From assembly GCA_013152075.1 (NCBI GenBank), contig JAADHD010000458.1:1-6039 (forward strand): a stretch of DNA of 6,039 bases. Direction: 5' to 3'. The notes beneath the pieces were generated by a model. That model ran no database searches and had not been told where the DNA came from. It saw only the letters and a list, made by a program, of their open reading frames with translations. Position numbers and translations under genes: made by a program. This document shows, piece by piece, positions 1-6,003 of the stretch. The stretch is from Verrucomicrobiota bacterium. Lineage in GTDB: Bacteria > Verrucomicrobiota > Verrucomicrobiia > Verrucomicrobiales > DEV007. Within the stretch, counting starts at the first letter, position 1; each line of letters begins with the position of its first letter.

Positions 1-2
1 AC

Positions 3-1220
3 CGCGGCGGCTCTTCCGCTGATACCGTGATCGGTAATGAGCGCATCACCTCCAAATGGCCGGCCCGCGGAGGCAGCGTCGTGTTGGATAACATCGTCTA
101 CTTCGCCGCCGGGGTATGGCCCAGTGATGGAGTTTACCTGCATGCCCTCGATGCCGCCACCGGAAAACCAATCTGGATCAATGACGAAACCGGACAACTT
201 AAAATGGCTCAACCGCACAGCAATCCCAATGTAGAAAGCGGTGTGTCCTCACAAGGGTATTTATTAGCCGATGCCGAACGCATCATCGTGCCTGCCGGAC
301 GCTCGGTGCCTGCGGTATTTGATCGTAAGGACGGATCATTGCTCTACTACCACCTAGCAAAAAACAAAAGCCGAGGCGGAACACTTACCATGATAACAGA
401 TCAGGTTTTCAGCAATGGCGGCTGCTTTTTTGATTTAAAAACTGGCAACATCAAAACGCCTTTCAGCATGGGAGCCAGCGTCGCTCCTCCCGGCGAATTA
501 GTGCGCTCTAGTGGAAGATCGTTGACGGCTTACCAATGGGAAGATACTCAGAAAATTGATCGTAAAGGCAAATCCAAAAAAACCAGACAACTGGTGGAAA
601 AACGCCTGACTCGCCTCAGCTTTGAAGTGCTCGAGTTCATCATCGCAGGTGGCGACGCCATCCTCGGTGGCGACGGCCAAGTCAGTGCGGTTGACTACTC
701 CGTCATGCGTAACGCCTGGTGGACGCACAAGGTCAAAGGCAAGGTGCGTGGCATCGCTGCAGGCAACGGGTATCTAGTGGTCAGCACCGACCAAGGATAT
801 GTTTACGGATTTGACGGTGAAGAGGCTCCGGTCAACGGACCGCTGATCACCATTCCGGGAGGCCAAAGTAAATCGCATCCCGGATCGGTCAATATCATTG
901 CCGCAGCCAAAGAAATCCTGGGGAAATCAGCCATCAAAGAAGGCTTCTGCGTGGATCTCGATGCTGGCAACGGCGAGCTCGCCATCGAACTTGCAAAACA
1001 AAGCGAACTGACCATCTACGCGGTGCAGCCTGACCCCAAACTGGCTGCCGAAGCGAGGCGCAAAATCGAATCGAAGCCGCTGGCTTTTATGGCACCCGCA
1101 TCACCCTTCATCAAATTGATCCGACCCACACTTCTTACCCACCGGACTTTGCCAACCTCATCATTTCATCAGCCCAACTCAATGGCAGCCCGGCACCTGC
1201 AGAACTCATCAGAGAAATGA
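3..1220 (+). CDS. PQQ-like beta-propeller protein, 5' fragment (N-terminus outside window)
   Basis: The frame is open from the first complete codon (RGGSSADTVIGNERIT...), so the GTG at 27 is an internal valine and not the real start. Residue numbers below count from that GTG. Blade-like repeats are seen around residues 33-60 (VYLHALDAATGKPIW), 80-110 (IIVPAGRSVPAVFDRKDGSLLYY) and 205-270 (GGDAILGGDGQVSAVDY, then GYLVVSTDQGYVYGFDG). From about 295 a Rossmann-type segment begins. Motif I is VDLDAGNGEL (309-318), and VQPDP (333-337) fits the acidic SAM-contacting strand of class I methyltransferases. The last authentic residue is E348. The following 49 residues are out-of-frame read-through ending at the TGA at 1218-1220. 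The fragment therefore stops inside the methyltransferase-like segment and is unlikely to fold as a complete domain. Propeller proteins of this kind usually act outside the cytoplasm, but the export signal would lie outside the window. Confidence 0.75.
   Translation, partial: RGGSSADTVIGNERITSKWPARGGSVVLDNIVYFAAGVWPSDGVYLHALDAATGKPIWINDETGQLKMAQPHSNPNVESGVSSQGYLLADAERIIVPAGRSVPAVFDRKDGSLLYYHLAKNKSRGGTLTMITDQVFSNGGCFFDLKTGNIKTPFSMGASVAPPGELVRSSGRSLTAYQWEDTQKIDRKGKSKKTRQLVEKRLTRLSFEVLEFIIAGGDAILGGDGQVSAVDYSVMRNAWWTHKVKGKVRGIAAGNGYLVVSTDQGYVYGFDGEEAPVNGPLITIPGGQSKSHPGSVNIIAAAKEILGKSAIKEGFCVDLDAGNGELAIELAKQSELTIYAVQPDPKLAAEARRKIESKPLAFMAPASPFIKLIRPTLLTHRTLPTSSFHQPNSMAARHLQNSSEK
1065..1074 (+). 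repeat. 5-bp tandem duplication (ATCGA x2) at the frameshift point
   Basis: Bases 1065-1069 and 1070-1074 are both ATCGA (equivalently TCGAA x2 at 1066-1075). With one copy the local codons read AAA ATC GAA GCC GCT GGC (K-I-E-A-A-G), joining the upstream and downstream reading frames without losing a residue. With two copies the frame moves and the protein terminates at 1220. This is what a replication-slippage duplication would look like. No classical X-XXY-YYZ slippery heptamer is seen here, which argues against programmed frameshifting. Confidence 0.75.
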
Positions 1221-2608
1221 AACGCCTGCAACGTCCCTATGGCGGAACCATCGTCAGCGGAGGAACAGGCCGGATGACCACCAACGTGCGCGGCGAATTG
1301 ATCGGTGCCGGGTCCTGGACCCACTACAACTCGAACCCCGCTAATACGCTCTGCTCCGATGACCGCCTAGTGAAAGGTCCGCTCTCGATGCATTGGTTCC
1401 GCGATGTCGATTTTGAAATTCCCAACCGCCACGGCAACGGACCAGCCCCCCTTTCCCACAAAGGTTATTTGGTGGTTGGCGGAATAAATGGCATCGCCTG
1501 CCTCGACGCCTACAACGGTCGCACAGTGTGGATTTTTTCACTCAAGGATCACCTTCGCGACTATGACGGCATCCACCACGACGTCGGTTCCGCTGAAACC
1601 AGTAGTCCTTTTTGCATCGGCGATGATCAGGTTTTTGTGAAACAGGGTGACTTCTGCCTAAGCCTAGATCTGGCCACAGGCAAACAACTATACAAATTTA
1701 AAACGCCAGCCTCCAAAGATGCCAAAAACCGCAATTGGGGATACCTAGCTTACCATAAAGGCAAACTCTTTGGATCGATCCTAAATCAAGAACACCGAAC
1801 CAGCCCGCGCTATAAACTAAGCAAACTACGCACCGAATCGGTTATGCTCTTTGCGCTTGGTGCAAAAAAAGGTGAGCTGTTGTGGAGGCGCTCGGCCAAA
1901 CATTCAATCCGTAACAATACCATCGCTATCGCTGGTGAGAAACTCTATTACATCGACCGCCCCATCATTGCGGCCGACTACATTGACAAACCCAAGCGGA
2001 ATGGCCGTTTACGCGAAAAACTGCCTGCAGCAGACATCCCCAACGGTATTTTGTATGCCATGAACAACAGCACAGGCAAAGACGACTGGACCAGCCAGGA
2101 TAGAATCTGGGGAACCCAATTGTCCGTCAGCGCCCCACACAGTGTGCTGCTGATGAACTACTCCGGAGTGCGTCACAATTTTTTTACCCTGCCCTCCGAA
2201 ACCGGCGGACGTCTCGCAGCTTTCGATAGCAACAGCGGTAAACGTCTGTGGGACATCGAAGCCGAATACCGAACACGCCCGATCATCAACGACAGCATTA
2301 TCTATGCTCAGGACAGTTCTTGGAATCTGAAAACTGGCAAAGCCCTCCCCTTTCAAGTGGATCGATCCCATGGTTGCGGGCAAATCGCCAGCGGCAGTAA
2401 CATGATGCTATTTCGCTCGGCCACCCTCGGCTATGTCGATATCACTAGTAACGATCCCGAACCCCAAACCAAAAACTTCGGTGGCATCCGCCTTGGCTGC
2501 TACATCAACGCCATCCCCGCCGGCGGGTTGGTATTAGTACCAGACGGCTCATCCAAATGCCAGTGCTCATACCAAATGCGCTCCTGGTTCGCCCTGCGCC
2601 CACAGTAA
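1217..2608 (+). CDS. PQQ-like beta-propeller protein, 3' fragment
   Basis: This frame encodes the C-terminal part of the split propeller protein. ATG 1217 overlaps the upstream stop as ATGA, but the homologous-looking reading in this frame begins earlier, at about 1070 (I-E-A-A-G-F-Y-G-T). The ATG is therefore probably an internal methionine and not a native start. After the end of the methyltransferase-like segment (MKRLQRPYGGTIVSGG) come several propeller repeats: GIACLDAYNGRTVWIF, FCLSLDLATGKQLYKF, VMLFALGAKKGELLWRR, ILYAMNNSTGKDDW and LAAFDSNSGKRLWDI. The protein ends with a CxCSYxMR segment (CQCSYQMRSWFALRP), a cysteine pair plus S-Y that I recall from C-termini of related PVC-group proteins. 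There is no signal peptide at this start, so if translated alone it would be cytoplasmic and probably nonfunctional. No cytochrome c motif is present. Confidence 0.75.
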   Translation: MKRLQRPYGGTIVSGGTGRMTTNVRGELIGAGSWTHYNSNPANTLCSDDRLVKGPLSMHWFRDVDFEIPNRHGNGPAPLSHKGYLVVGGINGIACLDAYNGRTVWIFSLKDHLRDYDGIHHDVGSAETSSPFCIGDDQVFVKQGDFCLSLDLATGKQLYKFKTPASKDAKNRNWGYLAYHKGKLFGSILNQEHRTSPRYKLSKLRTESVMLFALGAKKGELLWRRSAKHSIRNNTIAIAGEKLYYIDRPIIAADYIDKPKRNGRLREKLPAADIPNGILYAMNNSTGKDDWTSQDRIWGTQLSVSAPHSVLLMNYSGVRHNFFTLPSETGGRLAAFDSNSGKRLWDIEAEYRTRPIINDSIIYAQDSSWNLKTGKALPFQVDRSHGCGQIASGSNMMLFRSATLGYVDITSNDPEPQTKNFGGIRLGCYINAIPAGGLVLVPDGSSKCQCSYQMRSWFALRPQ

Positions 2609-2626
2609 AATAAATAAATGGTTTAA

Positions 2627-2641
2627 CCGCGGATAGCGCGG
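2627..2641 (+). other. Small inverted repeat after the propeller gene
   Basis: CCGCG and CGCGG flank a 5-base loop (GATAG), beginning 18 bases after the propeller stop codon. It could form a short GC-rich hairpin in RNA. No T-run follows, so it is not a canonical intrinsic terminator. It directly abuts the heptamer array, and GATAAT at 2641-2646 resembles a -10 box but lacks a convincing -35 partner. It may be a remnant of a dispersed repeat. Confidence 0.4.
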
Positions 2642-2642
2642 A

Positions 2643-2712
2643 TAATTCCTAATTCCTAATTCCTAATTCCTAATTCCTAATTCCTAATTCTTAATTCTTA
2701 ATTCTTAATCCC
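2643..2712 (+). repeat. Heptanucleotide tandem repeat, ten units
   Basis: The array has six exact copies of TAATTCC (2643-2684), then three of TAATTCT (2685-2705), then one degenerate unit TAATCCC (2706-2712). Variants are grouped and not mixed, as expected if each block expanded by slippage. The unit contains TAA and its 7-bp period rotates through all three frames, so the array is noncoding. It ends one base before the ATG of the isomerase-like gene and fills the position where a ribosome binding site would be. No purine-rich Shine-Dalgarno core exists on the plus strand here. Confidence 0.95.
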
Positions 2713-2713
2713 T

Positions 2714-3619
2714 ATGAAAACATCACGTCGCCAATTTTTCCAAACCTCCGCCGCCACCAGTCTCGGACTCGCCGCCGGCACCGGACTTGCCTCCGCGCAA
2801 CTCCCCCGCTCAGACGCCAAAGCAGATTTCACCGTCAACAACGGCAACATCCATCAATCCATCATGGGCTGGTGTTTCGCCAAGCACTATAAGGCGCTTG
2901 AACTGGCAAAACACTGCAAAGACATTGGCCTTGTCGCCATGGAGGGCATTCCGATCAGCGCCTATCCCGAAGTATTGAAAATGGGTCTGAAAATCTCACT
3001 GGTCAGTAGCCACAGCTTCAAAAAAGGTCCCTGCAACCCAAAATTTCATGACGAAGTCGTAGAGACCCTCACCGAGCGAATCAACATCGCCGCTGACGTC
3101 GGTTGCAAAAACGTCATCACCTTCACCGGCATGCGCTACGACGGCATGGATGATGAAAAAGCTGCCCAGCGCTGCATCGACACCTGGAAAGAGGTTTTGC
3201 CCCTGGCCGAGAAAAAGGGCATCACCCTCACCTTTGAACATCTTAACTCCCGCGACGGCTCCCAACCGATGATGGGGCATCCAGGCTACTTCGGCGATGA
3301 CGTCGACTTCTGCATCGACCTAGTCAAACGTATGGGCTCGGAAAACTTTAAACTGCTTTTTGATATCTACCACGTTTCGATCATGAACGGCGACATCATC
3401 CGTCGCATCCGCAACGATCACCAATACATATCTCATTACCACACTGCCGGAAATCCAGGTCGGGCAGAAATCGACGACACCCAGGAAATCAACTACCCGG
3501 CCATCATGCGCGAGATCCTCAAAACCGGTTACAAGGGCTACGTCGCGCAGGAATTCATCCCCACCTGGGATGACCCCATTCTTGCCCTGAGACATGCCGC
3601 GATGACTTGCGATGTGTAA
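2714..3619 (+). CDS. Tat-exported hydroxypyruvate-isomerase-like / sugar isomerase TIM-barrel protein
   Basis: This 301-residue protein begins with a twin-arginine signal (SRRQFF at 4-9, hydrophobic stretch to about 24, likely cleavage after ASA near residue 28), so it probably folds in the cytoplasm and is exported. The rest resembles the xylose-isomerase-like TIM-barrel superfamily, closest by eye to hydroxypyruvate isomerase (Hyi; hydroxypyruvate to tartronate semialdehyde). Landmarks include GWCF (52-55), TFEHLNSRD (173-181, candidate catalytic/metal E175), LLFDIYHVSIMNGD (214-227, D217 and H220), HYHTAGNPGRAEI (241-253), EINYP (258-262) and YVAQEF (276-281, candidate E280). Where Hyi has H-I-Q before the PGR motif, this protein has H-Y-H, so one metal ligand may be His243. 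Length fits the family plus a signal peptide. The ATG follows a heptamer array with no Shine-Dalgarno. The true substrate is uncertain: exported PVC-group members need not act on hydroxypyruvate, and an epimerase is also possible. Confidence 0.85.
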   Translation: MKTSRRQFFQTSAATSLGLAAGTGLASAQLPRSDAKADFTVNNGNIHQSIMGWCFAKHYKALELAKHCKDIGLVAMEGIPISAYPEVLKMGLKISLVSSHSFKKGPCNPKFHDEVVETLTERINIAADVGCKNVITFTGMRYDGMDDEKAAQRCIDTWKEVLPLAEKKGITLTFEHLNSRDGSQPMMGHPGYFGDDVDFCIDLVKRMGSENFKLLFDIYHVSIMNGDIIRRIRNDHQYISHYHTAGNPGRAEIDDTQEINYPAIMREILKTGYKGYVAQEFIPTWDDPILALRHAAMTCDV

Positions 3620-3644
3620 AACCGTTCTTGAGAAATTTCAAAGC

Positions 3645-3694
3645 TACTCCCCTCCCGTCACAAATTTGATCAACAATTTTTACTCCCCTCCCGT
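3645..3694 (+). repeat. 14-bp direct repeat pair with 36-bp pitch
   Basis: TACTCCCCTCCCGT occurs identically at 3645-3658 and 3681-3694. The 22-bp AT-rich spacer contains the perfect palindrome TTGATCAA (3666-3673). On the minus strand each copy carries GGG-A-GGGG. With only two copies and no further units, this is not a CRISPR array. It lies between the isomerase stop and the 3' end of the minus-strand tRNA. The role is unknown: a protein-binding pair or a remnant of a dispersed repeat are both possible. Confidence 0.7.
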
Positions 3695-3706
3695 TTGCTC
3701 CAGCCT

Positions 3707-3723
3707 TCGCAGGAAATCTGCGA
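3707..3723. other. Hairpin in the isomerase-tRNA spacer
   Basis: TCGCAG (3707-3712) and CTGCGA (3718-3723) form a perfect 6-bp stem around a GAAAT loop. It lies between two converging transcription units, the isomerase on plus and the tRNA on minus. Neither strand shows a T-run directly after the stem, so it is not a standard intrinsic terminator, although it could stabilise a 3' end. Most of the rest of the spacer (3724-3795) shows no gene; its only other structure is a GGGGCCCC palindrome at 3760-3767. Confidence 0.4.
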
Positions 3724-3795
3724 CCAACAAATGCTACCAACCTTACACGGAACGATTCGGGGGCCCCTGCACCCTTGTGAAATAAAGGCTAAAAG

Positions 3796-3870
3796 TGGAG
3801 CCGAAGGTCGGAATTGAACCGACGACCTATTCATTACGAATGAATTGCTCTACCCCTGAGCTACTCCGGC
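3796..3870 (-). tRNA. tRNA-Thr (anticodon CGU)
   Basis: The minus strand folds as a complete 75-nt tRNA including an encoded 3' CCA (3796-3798). The acceptor stem GCCGGAG pairs with CTTCGGC with one G-U pair. The D arm is GCTC/GAGC around AGGGGTA. The anticodon arm is ATTCA/TGAAT with loop TTCGTAA, giving anticodon CGT (complement at 3836-3838), which reads the threonine codon ACG. The T arm is GTCGG/CCGAC around TTCAATT. The discriminator is U73, whereas E. coli threonine tRNAs have A73. It stands alone, opposite in strand to both neighbouring protein genes, with its own promoter upstream. No duplicated tRNA 3' end was noticed in the window, so there is no sign of an integrated element. Confidence 0.96.
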
Positions 3871-3883
3871 TTTGTTGACTTTG

Positions 3884-3911
3884 ATCGTATCCAGAAATGC
3901 CCTGCTGTCAA
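3884..3911 (-). promoter_or_regulatory. Sigma70-type promoter of the tRNA-Thr gene
   Basis: Read on the minus strand, a perfect -35 box TTGACA (3906-3911) is followed by a 16-base spacer and the -10 box TACGAT (3884-3889, four of six consensus positions). The first tRNA base is at 3870, with 13 bases between the -10 box and the mature 5' end. Transcription would therefore start about 6 bases upstream of the mature tRNA. The position and the consensus -35 make this a credible dedicated promoter. Confidence 0.7.
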
Positions 3912-4014
3912 TAGAGGCTCAAAGTGAACTTGAAACTTGAAGAGTTCCCTATCTGCGATTTAAGTCACTTTTATACCAAGCCCGCCTCCTACCGGAGCCA
4001 TTTTACCAAGCACA

Positions 4015-5964
4015 GTGAAAGCCAGTCCCGCAAAGTTTCTGTCGGCCCGAATCACGCTCTGGTGGGATCGCCTTGACTCCCGCAGTGCCCTGCTGGTTCT
4101 TTTTCTGCTGGCTGTTTTAATCACCGCCGTCACCTATTTGATCTGGGGCGACGACCCGTGGAAACGCGATCTTCCACAAAAATTTCTCGACGGAGACAAA
4201 TTGGACCAGAAACGCGCGATTACCCTCGGCCTGTGGTTTGGAGCCGCTTTCAACGCAGTAATCGCCTCCCTACTACTAGCAAGCTCCCACTGGTGGGCTC
4301 GGCAAAAAAATCATATCCTTCCCCCTCCACCCCTCTCTCTGCCCCTATGGTCACGACGTTTATTTCTGTGGGGCCTGATCGCAGCTCTGACGACAGCTGC
4401 ATGGATAAGAACTCCACGGCTCGACCACGGCTTCTGGAATGATGAAGAGCAGACCTTCCGCAAATTTCTCTGGGGGAAAAACGAAGTCACCGATTCCGGC
4501 AATCTCAAATTCAAAGCGGTGAGTTGGAAACACACTTTTTTTGCAAATAACAACGGCAACAATCAAGTTACCAACACTGTCCAGGCGCGTTTTTTTCATG
4601 AGCTGTGGAAGAAATTTTTCTATCAGGAAGGTGATCGCCCCTTTCAAGAATCCATCATTCGATTCTCCCCTTTCATAAATGGACTGCTGGGGATCGCTGC
4701 TCTGGCCCTGCTACTGAGAATTATCGGATATCCGCTCGCCGGAGTCACCGCCGCCTGGATACTGACGTTGAACCCCTGGCATCTGCGCTACAGTGTTGAA
4801 GCCCGTGGTTACGCCGACTTGCTGCTGTTTATTTCGCTCACCTTTATTTTTCTCACCCTCGCGTTGAGATCAGGCAAGTGGAAATGGTGGATCGCTTACG
4901 GGCTATTCCAGAGCCTCTACCTGCTGTCCTTTGCCGGAGCCATTTATCTCGCAGTGGCTCAAAACCTGGTTGTTCTGGCGGTGATCGCAAACCGGCGTAG
5001 CGCCGTCCATTTCTGGCGATGGTTGGTGGGCACCGCCGTAGGCGCGATGCTTTTTATTCAAATCATGATCCCTACGGCGATCAATATCATCGAATACATG
5101 AGAACTCACAGTGGCTCAAATTTTCCCATCACCCTCGCCCATTTGCAGGACTTCTGGGCTCACCTGGTATTTGGATCACAGTGGAAAACCCAGGCGGACC
5201 CCTCTCTCCATCACGGGATAAGCATCGAAACTTACCAGAGCCTTCATCCTGTCATCAACCCTTTGATGACCTTTGTGATTCCATTCCTCACTTTACTTGG
5301 TCTCACCGTGATTTTGATTAAGGGCAAAACGCTCCGTGTTTTTATTGTTGCCTTGCTTGGCTCCCTCGCATTAATAGCTCTTCATAACGCGGTCGCCGCT
5401 CTGACTTTTTACATTTGGTATGTAATTTACATCGTGCTCGGTTTTGCCACCGCTCTCGCTTTTGTGCCGGAACTCGTTGCTGATATCTGTCGCTACATGG
5501 ACAAACACAACACACGAATCTATTCAAAATACACCCCTCTCATCATCGCGATAATCCTAATTGTTGGATACGGATACATGGTCGCCCCAGCTCTTACACG
5601 AGTTCGAACTTTCGAAAGACACACTATGAGAAGCGCGGTTGAACTGGTGCGCGGCGAAGCCCCTGCCCTGGATGCAGACAATGGCAAATTACTCACCTGC
5701 GCCATCGGGTCGGGAGCAAATCAAATGCGCACTTATGACCCGTGGGTAAAACCTATTAAAAAACAGGGCGATTTTATAAATATTATCAGCAAAGCCCGCG
5801 AGCAGAAATTACCTCTATCCGTTTATGTGTGCAGCCCCTTGCGTGTTCAGCGGGAATTCCCTGAAGCCTGGAAACAACTCGAAAATAATAAATTTTTTGA
5901 GAAAAAAGAAAATCTGAAAAGCATCGAAGAATTCTGGAGCTTTCAAATTTACCAACTCCGCTAA
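4015..5964 (+). CDS. Polytopic membrane protein, glycosyltransferase family 39-like
   Basis: This 649-residue integral membrane protein resembles the GT39/ArnT/PMT type, which transfers sugars from lipid-phosphate donors on the outer face of the inner membrane. Hydrophobic segments lie near 24-44, 70-91, 114-132, 220-253 (probably two), 266-285, 290-325 (two), 335-357, 412-436, 440-485 (two) and 506-526. DHGFWNDEEQTF (137-148) after the third segment carries the acidic D-E pair typical of the first large external loop in this fold. NPWHLRYSVEARGY (253-266) matches the family 'P-x-x-x-x-x-S-x-E-A-R-x-Y' signature. A soluble tail of about 120 residues (527-649) follows the last helix and is not recognised. 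The start is GTG. An in-frame stop lies at 3961, and no better start or clear Shine-Dalgarno is visible (GGAG at 3994-3997 is 17 bases away). Acceptor and donor are unknown. It stands alone, without polysaccharide genes in view. Confidence 0.75.
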   Translation: MKASPAKFLSARITLWWDRLDSRSALLVLFLLAVLITAVTYLIWGDDPWKRDLPQKFLDGDKLDQKRAITLGLWFGAAFNAVIASLLLASSHWWARQKNHILPPPPLSLPLWSRRLFLWGLIAALTTAAWIRTPRLDHGFWNDEEQTFRKFLWGKNEVTDSGNLKFKAVSWKHTFFANNNGNNQVTNTVQARFFHELWKKFFYQEGDRPFQESIIRFSPFINGLLGIAALALLLRIIGYPLAGVTAAWILTLNPWHLRYSVEARGYADLLLFISLTFIFLTLALRSGKWKWWIAYGLFQSLYLLSFAGAIYLAVAQNLVVLAVIANRRSAVHFWRWLVGTAVGAMLFIQIMIPTAINIIEYMRTHSGSNFPITLAHLQDFWAHLVFGSQWKTQADPSLHHGISIETYQSLHPVINPLMTFVIPFLTLLGLTVILIKGKTLRVFIVALLGSLALIALHNAVAALTFYIWYVIYIVLGFATALAFVPELVADICRYMDKHNTRIYSKYTPLIIAIILIVGYGYMVAPALTRVRTFERHTMRSAVELVRGEAPALDADNGKLLTCAIGSGANQMRTYDPWVKPIKKQGDFINIISKAREQKLPLSVYVCSPLRVQREFPEAWKQLENNKFFEKKENLKSIEEFWSFQIYQLR

Positions 5965-6003
5965 CGCGGTATCACAATCACGTAATCGCGGTCTTGTTTT
6001 TTT
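5958..6003 (+). terminator. Possible weak terminator after the glycosyltransferase gene
   Basis: CCGC-TAAC-GCGG (5958-5969) forms a small hairpin over the stop codon. A second GCGG at 5988-5991 could pair instead with CCGC at the cost of a 26-base loop. A run of seven T (5997-6003) follows the second GCGG after five bases. The T-tract position fits intrinsic termination, but the stem is short. The remaining bases to the window end show no supported feature. Confidence 0.3.

Larger units (their letters stand above)
3..2608 (+). pseudogene. PQQ-like beta-propeller protein with methyltransferase-like segment, frameshifted and 5'-truncated by the window
   Basis: Two open frames (3-1220 and 1217-2608) read as one protein once a frameshift near 1065-1074 is corrected. 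Past that point the upstream frame gives an unrelated S/P/T/H-rich tail. The other frame gives a sensible continuation (IEAAGFYGTRITLHQ, then PPDFANLIISSAQL) running straight into the ATG at 1217. Dropping one copy of the 5-bp duplication restores an uninterrupted 866-codon reading plus stop, with the N-terminus still missing to the left. Propeller-type repeats of the form 'xALDAxTGKxxW' lie on both sides of a methyltransferase-like segment. This arrangement is familiar from large planctomycete and verrucomicrobial proteins annotated as PQQ-binding-like beta-propeller repeat proteins, whose substrates are largely unknown. No CxxCH haem motif is visible. It could be a true pseudogene, a phase-variable allele, or an assembly or sequencing error; the sequence alone cannot separate these. 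Confidence 0.8.

Noticed and set aside
27..29. GTG as the start codon of the first gene
   Set aside because: The frame is open and protein-like further left to the window edge (RGGSSADT precedes it), so the real start lies outside the window.
1065..1080. Programmed -1 ribosomal frameshift
   Set aside because: A -1 slip would also join the frames, but there is no slippery heptamer, and the exact 5-bp duplication explains the shift more simply.
2009..2383. 124-codon open frame on the minus strand
   Set aside because: It lies entirely opposite the propeller gene, whose plus-strand translation has clear repeat motifs. The minus translation shows no recognisable domain.
3645..3694. CRISPR-like repeat-spacer unit
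   Set aside because: Only two short repeats, no further units, and no cas genes in the window.
3796..3870. tRNA as an integration (att) site
   Set aside because: No second copy of the tRNA 3' end and no integrase are seen in the window.
3937..3977. Sigma70 promoter for the glycosyltransferase gene (TTGAAG with TTAAGT or TTATAC)
   Set aside because: At proper 17-bp spacing the -10 matches only about three of six positions. The better -10 candidates are too far from the -35.
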